In this document: one piece after another, positions 24,406-34,900 of the stretch
Layout: every line of letters begins with the position of its first letter
How positions within the stretch are numbered: position 1 is the stretch's first letter
From: Byssothecium circinans
Taxonomy: Eukaryota; Ascomycota; Dothideomycetes; Pleosporales; Massarinaceae
Direction: 5' to 3'
NCBI GenBank assembly: GCA_010015675.1
Contig: ML976993.1
Location: 342,792-403,208 of the forward strand
Length of the DNA stretch: 60,417 bases
Notes under the pieces: model-generated
Databases searched by the model: none
The model's input: the letters and a program-made list of their open reading frames with translations, nothing else
Told to the model about the DNA's origin: nothing
Position numbers and translations under genes: made by a program

Positions 24406-25616
24406 CTATGCGTCAGACACCCGCCATACTAATCGTTCCATGCTTGCCTCCTTTCTCCTCAATGCATCCAGCGCTGTCTGCGCCCGCTCCAGCATCGTCT
24501 TCCCCTCTATGATCTTCTGCGCGTTTGGCTTCACGATGCCCTCCTTCAACATCGCAGGCATGATTTCGGGCTGCAGATGATATTTAAAGAACTCGTTCTG
24601 CTCATCATCAGCATGCATGCCGTCACCGCGGTGAAAAGGGTCGGGAAAATCGGGTACTCACTTCTAAGTAAAAATGCGTCCTCACGCCTCTCACATCGAC
24701 ACCATCCTCCCAATCCGCCGCTTTGCTTACATCCATCTCGTACTCCGGAGCCTCCGTATTGGTAGAGTCTTTCACGATCACTGGTAGCAGAATAGCAACC
24801 TTGGCACCTTTCTTCGCCAGCTTCGAGATGGGCGCGATACTCCCATTCTTGCTACCAATGCAATCCAAGATCAGCGGAATACCAGCATCAGCTCCCTTCG
24901 ACGATTGCACCACCTTCAAAATTGTCGAAACGACATCAGGGTCGCGATAGTCGACCACCTGTTTTGCCCCCAGAGACTGCAACTGCGCATGGTTCTTCTT
25001 CGAAGCTGTTGCGATGACATTGGTGTAGCCGAAGTAGCGCAGTATCTGGACCGCGAAAGTACCCACTGAACTGGCAGCGCCCCAAATAAGAATCTCGGCG
25101 TCCGCATTTTTCGGTACGTAACCGCCAGGCTTTGGCCATGGGAGTTCAAGACCAAGATCGGTTGTCACCGCATGGAAAACTGTTACGAAGTTGTTGGGCA
25201 GAGTAATCGCTTGCGCCAGTGTGAAGCCCTCTGGAAGCTGTAAAGTTATCAGCGACGTTACTCTCCCAAATACTCTCAGCACATGCCTTTCCGAAGAGCC
25301 ACTCATTGGTCGTGCAGAATTCTTGATACGCCTTCTCCTTCTGGCTTCTCCATGTGAAACCGAACACCTTGTCGCCGACCTTCAGTCTCTTGACGTTGGG
25401 ACCGACTTCGACCACCGTGCCAGCCGAACCATCTCCGGACAACTGAGGATGGTTGACGAGCAACCCGCCGTCATTCTGATGTAGGTCCAAGGGCGTAGAT
25501 GCTGTCCACTCGACTCGAACGCGGACTTCATCGCCTTTCGGCGTGACAGTCGGAACCTGTATGATTTCAAGAGGCTTCTTGACGCCGACCATTGCTACGC
25601 CGTTGTGAGTGGCCAT
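24406..25616 (-). CDS. Medium-chain dehydrogenase/reductase (zinc-independent, quinone/enoyl reductase-like)
   Basis: Three exons (25616-25287, 25237-24662, 24597-24406) give 365 residues, normal for the MDR superfamily. Intron 2 (24598-24661) is GTGAGT...CAG. Intron 1 (25238-25286, 49 nt) needs a GC donor (AAG|GCATGT) to join LFGK to LPEGFTLAQA in phase 0. The N-terminal GroES-like domain has GDGSAGTVVEVGPNVKRLKVGDKVFGFT. The cofactor domain has the AxxGxxG motif as WGAASSVGTFAVQILRYFG and later LDCIG, indicating NAD(P)H binding. The catalytic zinc ligands of true alcohol dehydrogenases are missing (the position reads STPLDLHQ), so it should be a zinc-free oxidoreductase of the ToxD/enoyl-reductase-like group. 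The substrate is unknown, and no biosynthetic cluster genes lie beside it. Confidence 0.88.
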
Positions 25617-27106
25617 TGCTGTGGTGCTGTGGAAGTAGAACGATCAGGGTAGATGGTGCCGATGTGAGCTCCGAGACCGAGTGATCGATACGTAGGAATG
25701 CGAAGATGCACAAAGTTAAGGCTCCTTCACTCCTTCGTCCTCTCTTCTTTATACCCGTCTTCTCTCCTCTCGTGCGCATTACAAAGCCTGGGCAAATGTC
25801 AGATGTGATCATTTTGCTTACCTGTACAGCACCAAACGGTGGCGCTAGCGATTCTTTCCGGATTGAGCAGCGATCAGCAATCCCGCTACCTTTTTCATCA
25901 ACGAACCACTGCCTGTGGTGCTAAATTGCGCTTTCTTTGCAGTTTTTGCGCATATTTTGTACGATGATAGCTTGATTGACGCAATTAGGTAGTAGCTGCC
26001 AAGTTGGAAGACAATCGTATCAATTCACATCTATACTTTCGAAGCCGCCATGTTTCAACCTTCACACCTATCGGGGAGTTTCACCGTCGCGCAAGGTTCA
26101 TGGTTCAGCATTTCTAGCGGCGTACTTAGCTCGACTAGCCGACACGCTGCTCCACAGGTGAGGCCTACTCGCATGAATACGAACTTGGGAAATAACGAGC
26201 GGATGGAAATTTGTCTCCGAACACAGTACCGGTCACTCTTAAACGAGTGATGCATGCTAGCGTTGATTCTATTCCCAAAACCATGCTATCGCGGGAGCAC
26301 ACGCCACAACATTCAAGTTAAGATTCATCATGCCTTTCACGCCCCGCTTTCTATCAGCCAGTCGCCATATCGGTTTCTCGACAAGAGCCAGCGAAAAAGC
26401 GATCTCCTCCCTGTTAATATCCTCAATCATGTGAAGACCCCACAATTCACGCATCCTACCACTCCACCCGTCAAATCGGTAAAGCCTAGATTCTCAAACA
26501 CTTCTACAATGCGGTGATATGCGTTCAACGGCATGACGCAACCATCGTGGAGAAACGGTCCAATTCTGTCGCCGCCGACTTGGCATCAGATCAGCTCTAC
26601 AAATTGATGGACCATGTTTACGGCAAATGCATTCAAAATACTGCCAACCGCCTAGCCTTTCAAACTGTCTAAGGAAGTATGAATGCGGGCCTCCAAACCG
26701 AGATGCCTGGACTTGCGCCTTCACAGGTACTTCCGAGTTTTGCGGATTTTGAAATAGTGACGAAGGCCAATATGAAGAGCCATTTGTTGACGAGACAAGG
26801 GTCAGAGGTGCAAAAGATAGTGGAGATGAGCACCGATGAGACCGCGGGCTTATCCGGACGTTGTCAAGTGGTCATGGAAAGAGATGAGAAGAAATTAGTG
26901 GAGAAAGCACTAATGAGATCAGTGCAGAAATGATCTGTGATAAAGAAGAGCTGAAGGGGAGTCGGCATTTCATACCCAAATAGGGCGGTAAGGGATCGAC
27001 TTCGCCATACAGCATTACTACGTTACGCGACAAGAGAAAACAAGCAGGTGACACGTCGATACAGACACCTCTCTTCCACCACGTTACCCATGACTCGTCC
27101 AATCTC
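25617..27106. other. Intergenic, about 1.5 kb, no supported gene
   Basis: It holds the promoter of the MDR gene at its left side. Several short frames (for example 26050-26250 and 26679-26933) show no family motif, no splice-consistent extension and no signal peptide. It may contain decayed gene pieces. Confidence 0.5.
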
Positions 27107-27743
27107 TCAAGCACTCTGGCTCGGCTTAACCGGCGTATCAAGCGCAAATGCCTCATAAGTGAACCCATGAAGCGGTTCATCCAACTCATAAAACTTGAGC
27201 CCACCCTCCCTGGTCAGGTCCACCGGATGCGCAATGAACTCGGAAACATTCCCCTTTGCGCACTGAAAGTACTGTCCGCCAATCTGTTCAACGTGTCCGT
27301 TTTTGTATACCCTGTAGGTGGCAACCCAGTCCTTGATAGCTGGGTGGTTGCTCCAGGTATCCTTGTCTTTATTGATGGGCCGGGAGACGGTGGACACATT
27401 GAAGACGAAGGGTTCTGCGGGACCCCAAATCTGCCAGGGGGCGCCGCGGTTGGGTTCTGTGTTGATGGTCAGGCGGAGGTCGCAGAATGCTCCACTGGAG
27501 GCGGGAACGTCGAAGAGGAACTCGGTGTATATCTGCATGGCGTTAGATTGGGTTTGAGTGGGCAGCAGAGAGGGGCAGACATACGTCGCGCTCGATGTCG
27601 AAGGACTTTTGGGTGTTGATGGCCACATTCGGGCGAGATTTGTCGACGGGGACGATGAGATGTGGAAATTGTCTGTCGATAAGGCCGCACAGGGAGGGCA
27701 GCCCGAAGAGGACTGGGACGAGGGCGAGGGCGTACATATTCAA
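27107..27743 (-). CDS. Secreted But2-domain (ubiquitin 3 binding protein But2 C-terminal) protein
   Basis: Two exons (27743-27585 and 27532-27107) give 194 residues. The intron 27533-27584 is GTATGT...ATCTAAC...GCAG, phase 0. A signal peptide covers about residues 1-20 (MNMYALALVPVLFGLPSLCG). After it comes the hallmark FPHLIVPVDKSRPN, then IYTEFLFDVPASS, Cys, and W-Q-I-W, as in PF09792 domain proteins, which are mostly small secreted fungal proteins. The domain was named from a fission yeast ubiquitin-related factor, but the role of the secreted members is unknown. N-glycosylation sites NVS occur twice. Divergently oriented from the next gene with a 1.4-kb spacer. Confidence 0.82.
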
Positions 27744-29128
27744 TTATGGAGCTTCAGCAATGCTTTCTGAAGATGTTGGTCTCGACTCTAGACTGAAGGT
27801 AAAAGGGATGTGGCCGGGGAAGTCGTATTTATACTTGTTTCGAGAGTTTTTTGCTCTTGATTTTCTTCCCAGAAAATAATTGTGACGAAAGAGTGCCCTT
27901 GCAGATGGAGGCCGTACTACAGTACATGGGCAGGCGCAGAGGGGTCCTTGTGGCACTCAAAGTGACAAATTGTTTGCTCAAAGGGAAAAATAAATACACG
28001 GCGTCGACATAGTCCTGTTTCCTGCCTGGCACAGTGGGCACACCATACAACGTCCCATGGTCAGCATATAGTGCTGCGAGTTCTGGGAAGCGCCTCATAT
28101 GATTTGCGAGACTGGGTGGCTTCAAAAGCAGGGCATTCTTTGGCTGTTGCTGGTCGTAATGGGCACAAGAGTTACAGAGCTGTCAATATCGAAAAAGCCC
28201 CGGTGGATCCATCATGCTCTTTGGGGGTATACTTGACGTGCCAGAGTTCGGTCACAGAGGACACTGTCCGACCCGCGAGGTGAGATTATTGAGACAGAAC
28301 CGTGCTTGTCGCCTGGCTCGTGGGACTTTTCAATAACGACTGAGAGCGATGAAGGAGCCGAAAGCGGTGCAGATATCCGCTGGCAATCTCCTTTGTGGGA
28401 TAGATATCGATGTACCGTAAGTTTCCGTATGCGCCATATTCGTTGCGTCGTCCAAAGGTTGCGGAGATGGCAAGCATTGCTAGGTGAGGTGGCGTGTTCA
28501 AGCGACGGAAACAGCGGAATGCAAGCGCACGGGCCGCGAATTAAACATGCCTATTCCGGTTCCAGTTGTAGCATTATCACTGCTAGCCTTGCCCTTGCCA
28601 TTGCTTATCAGAACCTATAGGCGTAGTAGATCTACTCTGCAATTACTACCTAGCTAAGGTTAGTTACTTTTCTTTGCGCATATAATATTGTGAGTTGCTG
28701 AGCGAGCATTGGTACGGTTTGTGGCCGAATTCAGCTTCTTCAGCCAACATTCTGCAGTACGATTAAGCAGTATCTTCCGCGCGCCTACGTGGGGAGGCTA
28801 CGGCGCGGTAAGGGCGGTAGCGACGGCAAAGAGGGAAGTGGCGATTCTAAAGAGAGAAGTAGTGATAGTAAGAAGGGAAGTAGCGAGTCTCAGGTGCATT
28901 GCATGTGCGATACGCCGAGATCAATCAACATCTGATATCAGATGCCTTGTCTCATGTGGATCTGATCGAGCCGGGCGTGATTCCCCCATCCTCTGTATGG
29001 ACTTCCCCTCTCGATCGAACCCACGTGGCAGTCAAGATGGTACATCAATGATGTATCCTCAGAACCTACAGTGCATGTGCGTTGCTCCATCCCCACCCAT
29101 CTTTCAACGCATCCATACTGTCCTAGCA
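27744..29128. other. Divergent intergenic region, 1.4 kb
   Basis: This is the promoter region for the But2-type gene (leftward) and the TPR-like gene (rightward). A minus frame at 27829-28125 and plus frames at 28306-28620 and 28709-29128 lack support; the last mostly represents the 5' flank of the TPR-like gene. Confidence 0.45.
28829..28890. repeat. Imperfect 21-bp tandem repeat, 3 units
   Basis: Purine-rich units of the type AAGAGGGAAGTGGCGATTCTA, about 240 bp upstream of the proposed start of the TPR-like gene. Confidence 0.75.
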
Positions 29129-30191
29129 ATGGACGTCCTCTCCGGGCAGATGATGCTGGCCATCGCGGGCGAGATCGAGGTCGTGGTGCGAGGTTTGAAG
29201 CAGGAGTGCGACACTTGGAGGGAGGTGGCCGAGCAGTATCGGTACGTCTCTCGTCTCTCCTCTCCTCATGAGACAGGTGATTGAATCTTCCAGCACCGCC
29301 TTTGAGGCACAGACGGCCCTCCTGCACGAGGTACAGGACATCTGTATTGCAACACAGGCCGAGCTGGAGAACGAGCGCACCGAACAACGACGTCGGCAGG
29401 CACGATCCGACCCAACATCCGACCCAACATCCGACCCAACATCCGACCCAACATCCGACCCAACCCTCCGAGGCGACCAAATTGATGGCCATCGGGATCA
29501 GGCAGACCCAGAGTGCTTCGGCACAGCGACCATCTTCAGACCACCCACCAGAGCTTTGCGACGGCGGCCCAGCAGCTGCCTCAGCCGCGTCGAGCGCTTC
29601 ATGAGCCAGTCCGATTACGGCACCGCTCTTGTCGAGGTCGACCACCTGCTACGCGGCCCTTTGGCTTCCAATGCCCGCATACAAGCCCTGTTGTTGAAGA
29701 GCGACATTTTGCACCGGTCAGATCTGTTATACGACGCTTTAGCGGCTTGTAGCGAGGCACTGGAGTTGTGCGACCGTCTCGACGAACTGCATTCTTTCAT
29801 CCCCAAGATCCAGTACCAGCGCGGCCTGTGCTACCACCAATTGAGTATGGAAAAACACGCACGCGACGCCCACGGAAAAGTCCCCTCAGACAGTGGCTCA
29901 CTATATTCCAAAGCCGCTGACCTACACGAAACTTATGAGGGACAACTCAGTGCGAGTCGCCGTTCGGGCTTCGAGTCGCACCGTTCGCCGAGCGAAGGCT
30001 TTCTGGCCGACGTGGAATGGGCTTCATCCGAGGTAAGATCAAATGCGCCATGCATTCCTCTCCCTAACACCTCACAGTCCAAGCGACGACGCACGAGCTC
30101 TCAGCTTCGTCTCCATATCACCAAGGCTAAACGCCTTTCTCTGTCTCGTCGCTGGGTTGCACCGAGGTCCACGTCGTGCGGCATCAATTAA
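29129..30191 (+). CDS. TPR-like protein with internal DPTS repeat, function unknown
   Basis: Model: exons 29129-29241, 29294-30032 and 30078-30191, 321 residues. Intron 1 (29242-29293) is GTACGT...TTCCAG; the nearer AG at 29276 would give a stop. Intron 2 (30033-30077, 45 nt) is GTAAGA...CCTAAC...ACAG. The start ATG in AGCAATGG fits a fungal initiation context. Residues 1-70 are predicted helical and probably coiled coil (EVVVRGLKQECDTWREVAEQ; LLHEVQDICIATQAELENER). Five copies of a 12-bp repeat encode Ser-Asp-Pro-Thr. Then comes a helix-pair region (DYGTALVEVDHLLRGPL, ALLLKSDILHRSDLLYDALAA, IQYQRGLCYHQL) typical of tetratricopeptide repeats. The tail is basic (KRRR) and could be nuclear. The stretch between repeat and TPR part (29465-29600) is less protein-like, so a small error there is possible. 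Confidence 0.65.
29405..29464 (+). repeat. Coding minisatellite, 5 x 12 bp
   Basis: Five perfect units ATCCGACCCAAC inside the TPR-like gene. The unit length keeps the frame, so copy number can vary without breaking the protein. Confidence 0.95.
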
Positions 30192-30492
30192 GTCGGACTT
30201 GCGAGACCCAGCATTGTGTACTAGAAGGCAGCAGGGAGAGGGAGGATGAAGCTGATTGCTGCATCTATTGCCTGCTATTGCAGCACGTCGGGTTGATTCT
30301 TTGTTAGCTGTAGTGCTTATTTTTGAACCCATTTTTGTCGTCATACGCGCTTTCTTGGTGGCGTCTTTGTCCGGATTTGACCAGCTTCTCGTGCGTCTTA
30401 TGCTACTGAACAAAGGATTACACTATCCGCATCGCACGCCACAACTTCAGACCAACAACCATGTTGGAAGTCAGTTCTCACCATAATCCAAA

Positions 30493-32524
30493 ATGGCGGA
30501 TGAAGAAAAGTCCGGACGCGGGCAGTCGGGTGACTCTTCACCCCGATCAAAATCTGGTTCCATTCTAGACAATCCTTCACCTCTACAGACTGCTCCACCT
30601 GAAGGCTATTCACAGTCGACTAAGAACAATAAAATACCCTGGCTTCAGGACGAATCACGATCGCGCTCAGCGTCGGGATCGCGCTTTCGAAGCCGGGAAC
30701 CATCCAAAAGAGTAAAAGAGATCCAAGGGCAGCTCACAAAAGGTGGCCAACTAGCAGTCCCTCGTCCCGATCTGCCATTACCGGAGAGAATTGCAGATGA
30801 GAAGAGACGGCCGTGGGAAGGCGATGACGACAGCTCACCGCGGCCGTTGGGGAACAACGCGACTGTACAAAGTCTGCCTAATGAGAAGATAGAGCCATGG
30901 GAAAGGGAAAGAGATGCAGAAATTGAGCGACAGAGTGTCTTGAGGACGAAGCGCAAACAGGGCAAAGATAACGCGGAGGAGGAAGTTGCCTATGGGGCTA
31001 ATAGTGAGGCTGAGGAGGGTGATGAAGAGGTGCATACAGAATCACCCTTCAACGAACGCCTGGTGTCACCAAGTGAATCGGGCAATGATGATTCGAGCAC
31101 GCCCACGAATCCCAGGAAGCCCGCGACCGTCACAACCCCTCTAAAGATTACTAACTATAACCTACCCTTCACCCCATTCGATTACGAAACCTACCCGTGG
31201 CTGAATTCAAATGAATTTCCCGATCCGAACATACCAGAGCATCGAGACCCCTCAATCAACAGTTCACGGTCCTCAAGTCATTCGCCAGACGCAGACGAAG
31301 TGTCAGTCAAATCAGAAGAAATGCTGGTTGACCTACCGGCCGATCCTCTTCCGCCTATTATTCGCAACAAAGACTCACTTCCTATCCGCATCAAAGTCAT
31401 GCGTGTTCGAACGCTTCTCATGACCTGTGAAGCCATCGCTCACACTGCTCTCAGACTAGAGCGGAGTCCGTGGGAAAGCGATGCGACCATCTACCGCGAA
31501 TACTCCAAGATCAACAAGCATGCCGAGCATGGCCTAGCTCTTTCGCGCGAATTGAGAAGTGACGGACTGCAGGCGCGCTGTTTTTACTGGATTGGATGGG
31601 CGGCTGGCGGACAGCGCGAATGGTACGTTTTTGCCCTATACTCACTTCCTGCGGATCTTGGCTAATTTGGCACCTTTTGCCCTTAGGCGCGATGCCGCAA
31701 AAGCTTTCAAGGATGCCATGGAGCATGATATAGGTGACGAGACCAAATCGGACGGCACCATCAAGAAAAACCCCGGCCTCAGACCTGCGGAGCGTGAGAA
31801 TGTCAAGGCTCTCTACTCGAGTGTACTGAGTCGGGCGAAAAGAAGAGAGCGACTGGGCTGGAGGCAAAAGGCAAAAGACGAAGAGAAAGCCATGAAGATT
31901 GCCGAAGAAACCGGAAAGCCCATTGATGAAGTGATTGAATACACGAAGAGTCCGCCATGGAGGCCAGACCTTGAGTTCATCGAACAGCGATTTGCGCACG
32001 CAATGGAGAAAAGACTAAGCCCAACCTCCAAATCTCCCATTATTCTCACTGGACAAAGCTCTGAAGCAAATAAGAATAGTTCGGCACCGCAGACAGAGAC
32101 CTTATCTGTCCGCACAGAAGATATTAAGACCCAAGACACAAAGCCCGAGGAAGTTGAGCAGTCTCTCTTCCTTCAAAAACTCACTCAAGCTGAGGTCAAC
32201 TACATCATGAATGGAGATAAGAAGCCTAAAGTCTTATTTGACACGGATCACCTAATCTCTGGGCAGCCTGAGCCGCCGAAAATGAAAGGGCTGAGGAATG
32301 CACCGCCAGAGCCGATTAAAATTTCGAATGGGAAAAATAAGAGCAATGCGGCGAATAGTACACCAGTTGAGGAGAAGCTGGGAGGTTTTGGGATGAATTC
32401 GGATGGGGAAACGGTGCTGCCTGGATCGAGTGGTAGTGGGAAATGGACGGTTGGATTGACTAGTGGCGGATTAGGGACGGTTGGATCGAGTTGTGAAGGT
32501 TCAGGGACTGTAAAAGTAGTGTGA
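30493..32524 (+). CDS. Disordered protein of unknown function
   Basis: Two exons (30493-31622, 31687-32524) give 655 residues. The intron (64 nt) is GTACGT...GGCTAAT...CTTAG, phase 2, joining REW to RDAAKAFKDAM. The first 300 residues are highly charged, serine- and proline-rich and probably disordered, with an RS-like patch (SRSRSASGSRFRSREPSKR). A central folded-looking region (about 300-440) with IRIKVMRVRTLLMTCEAIAH and ARCFYWIGWAAGGQREW followed by AAKAFKDAMEHD could be helical repeat, possibly TPR-like. An acidic/basic helical stretch (RAKRRERLGWRQKAKDEEKAMKIAEE) follows. The C terminus is rich in Gly, Ser and Thr with a short internal repeat. I recognise no family; similar architecture is common in fungal regulatory proteins. 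Confidence 0.75.
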
Positions 32525-32920
32525 CTGAGTCTCAAAGCTAACATCGTAACAGAATCTGACATTGCAGTGTTGGGTTAAGTTTATGGCTTTGTATTGTCGC
32601 TGTTGTAATGTTTAGAGACAGAGCCTATGATCAATTTCCCTTTCTTGGCCTACTAGCCTTCAAAATGGGAAGCAATGTGATTGATAGTGCGAGCCATCTG
32701 CCGAGTTCTTGAATAGAGTGGCCCAACTTGAACGAGCTGGAGTTGTATCAGGTGAGGGGACCAACGGGATGTTATGAACGAGTGTAAAAAGGTACGCAAA
32801 ACAAAAACAGGAATACTTCTGACTTCAATACATCACAAGCTACCTAAATTCAATCTGCTAGAATCAAAAAGCCTACACCTCCCCAGGTACTACAGCTTCA
32901 CAACCACACTAACCGTCATC
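32525..32920. other. Convergent intergenic region
   Basis: 3' flanks of the disordered-protein gene and of the DUF1996 gene. No gene or clear palindromic terminator is seen. Confidence 0.5.
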
Positions 32921-34132
32921 CTACATGCCAGGGAGCTTCGTCAACCCTAAAGAAAGTTAGCATGAAAGTTCTTGCTGTACCACACTCTGACTTACATCCA
33001 ACCGTCTCCTCGCCGATCTGATCCTTAACAGCACACTTATTCGCCTCTGACATGGCCTGTTTCTTGATGCTTCCGCAGCCATCGTAGAAGCACTCGCTCT
33101 TTGCCATAGCCTTCTCGAGACTGTCTCCCTTCCACCCGAACATGTAGTCCGCGTGCGTTCCCTTGCCGTTAGAGCCCTCAAAGCTCCATACAAAAGGGTT
33201 CGGCCCAGAAGTCCACATGCTGTTGAACTTGGTGGTATCCCAGACGGTCTCGAAGGCAACTTGAGGGACGCGCACAGGGTGCGACGCAGGGCAAGCTGGT
33301 GCGTTGATGAAGCCGTCGGATCGGATGGTGTTGTACATGTGAGATTGGTGGTCTGGGGAGTCGAGGTTCTTGCCGTCCCAGCAGCTATTGGGATGTCAGT
33401 ATACTACTACATTCCCGGAAGCGAATAAGAGATATATTCACTTACGCGGGGAAGTGGTGCGTAGTGAAGATACCACCCGTGCAGGGCTTCGTCGGGAAAT
33501 CAGGCATCTCTGCTCCTCGACCCTGGCCTGACAAACACTGATACCGGAGACCAACTTGTGCTTTTCCCTCTTCGGTCGGGTTGCCGACGGTCATGCGGAA
33601 GCCTGGCTTGAAGGTCGTAATGGGTTGTTGCTTCAAGTTATCCCTCGAGAGGTCGAACTGTGTGTAGTAAACGGTCAAGCCACCAGTGGTGCCTTGAGAT
33701 CCACCGAGAAGAGGTTGAACTGGGATCACGGGAACACGGTGGTAGGAACCATTGGTTGGGTGCTTGAAGTAGAGTTGTGCGGTCCTTTTGGTGGGAAGTC
33801 AGATTATGCCTTGCATGCAGTCTGCAGTGACGTTCTTACCAATAGTTGCTTCAAACAGTCAGTATACACGTTTCAAAGTTCGGCAATGGGTTGGGTTGTT
33901 ACCTGAAATCGTCGGCCATTTGGCACGTCGTGCACGACGCCCTTTCCCCAACGTCGCCGGTCATAGTCGCGTTGAACGCATTTCCTCCCACGATGTGGTG
34001 CACATGGGACGAGGGGATTGAGCCTGGCTGAACGACTGGGTCGAGGCGCTGGACTGTCAGTGTGCTGCATGGGAAACGGAGGCCAGCATAAGCGGGCGCA
34101 ATGAGCGCGAGCGCAGTGGAGAGAGACTTCAT
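32921..34132 (-). CDS. Secreted DUF1996-domain protein, five exons including a 9-nt micro-exon
   Basis: Exons 34132-33903, 33848-33840, 33784-33446, 33384-32996 and 32946-32921 give 330 residues. All four introns (54, 55, 61 and 49 nt) have GT-AG borders and CTGAC or CTAAC branch sites. I chose the ATG at 34132 because MKSLSTALALIAPAYA is a signal peptide; the upstream in-frame ATG would precede it with a charged stretch. DUF1996 marks are visible: RLDPVVQPGSIPSSHVHHIVGG, CTTCQMADDFSNYWTAQLYFKH, VYYTQFD, GFRMTVGNP, CTGGIFTTHHFPACWDGKNLDSPDHQSHM, and the C-terminal GWLTKLPGM. The function of the family is unknown; it is extracellular, with conserved His and Cys. No WSC domain or membrane anchor follows. 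Without the micro-exon the FSNYWTA motif cannot be made. Confidence 0.9.
33840..33848 (-). other. 9-nt micro-exon of the DUF1996 gene
   Basis: The sequence CAACTATTG on the minus strand lies between TTTGAAG (acceptor, preceded by ATACTGAC) and GTAAGA (donor). It supplies part of Ser, then Asn, Tyr and part of Trp in FSNYWTA and keeps phase 2 on both sides. Confidence 0.8.
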
Positions 34133-34790
34133 CGTGGTCCGAACTGCGTAATTCCTCTTGAAGATACAGAGCATTCGACTGGGATGGAAAAGGTGCCAAC
34201 AATGCCTTTAATCTTCACGATCAAACTTATAACTGGGCGCCCGCGCAATGAACTCATTAGGTCGGCATATGTAGCTCCCGCAATAGCTTGGGCTCTTGAA
34301 CTCAATCTAGCATATTAATTATGTAATTCGATGGAGATGATCTACTGGTACGTGTTTGATGAAGTGGCGAAATGCCCCAGGTTGTAGCATACTTTCGGCT
34401 GCCGGCAAATGTGATTTGGATATTCTGGAAAACAGCGGGACCAGTTAGATGGGGGAGCTGAAATTGTGTAGTCATCAGCGAATCGTTCATTTTGCCGACC
34501 ATCCTCTGTTTTCAAGATTTGCCATTCTCGACGTCGAACAGGTAGTGCAGGCCGAGAGCTTGTGTGCTTTCGCCACGACACTGTTCCTTGGGCTGTCAAG
34601 AGCTTACCGGTGGTCAGAATTGTCACTTAAGTTACACCGTGGTGAGTCATAATTCAGGGTAGCACGTGTTCGAGGTCTAATGTGTGAAGTTTCTCAAGTT
34701 CTCGGGGAGGTGGCAAGGTGATAATATAGAGCGCGCCAAAATTTTCTTAGTAGAACACTAAACATCTAAACGTTAATAACAATTTAAATA
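34133..34790. other. Promoter region of the DUF1996 gene and island border
   Basis: No gene is recognised. Composition falls to TA-rich at about 34735, marking the right edge of the gene island. Confidence 0.5.
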
Positions 34791-34900
34791 ACGTATTCTA
34801 CTATCAAGCTTGCTAAAATATTAAGCTAGCTACTTTTCCTTAGCAACACTAACTTACTTAACTTTATCCTTATTATTATTTATATTACTATCTATAATAG
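34791..34900 (-). mobile_element. Pogo-like fragment P4 (left end)
   Basis: The terminus ACGTATTCTACTATCAAGC follows TA. Two 17-bp iterons with core AAGCTTGCT/AAGCTAGCT and CTTTTCCTTAGCAAC follow, then about 60 bp matching the ends of P3 and P5. The match is lost near 34900, so this is a truncated copy. Confidence 0.7.

Noticed and set aside
26679..26933. Possible small gene of 84 codons
   Set aside because: It shows no recognisable motif, and neighbouring sequence offers no exon that extends it.
27829..28125. Minus frame of 98 codons upstream of the But2-type gene
   Set aside because: No motif, and it lies in a promoter region; not distinguishable from chance.
28938..29645. Minus-strand frame with a repeated Gly-Trp-Val-Gly-Cys pattern
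   Set aside because: The pattern is the reverse reading of the 12-bp minisatellite in the TPR-like gene, with no other support.
30645..30965. Minus frame of 106 codons
   Set aside because: Shadow of the serine- and arginine-rich coding part of the disordered-protein gene.
22840..34132. tRNA genes or a biosynthetic gene cluster in the island
   Set aside because: No A/B-box pair with a foldable cloverleaf was found, and only one oxidoreductase is present without synthase, transporter or regulator genes.
34133..34650. Minus frame upstream of the DUF1996 start
   Set aside because: No homology-like motif; the DUF1996 protein is complete with its own signal peptide.
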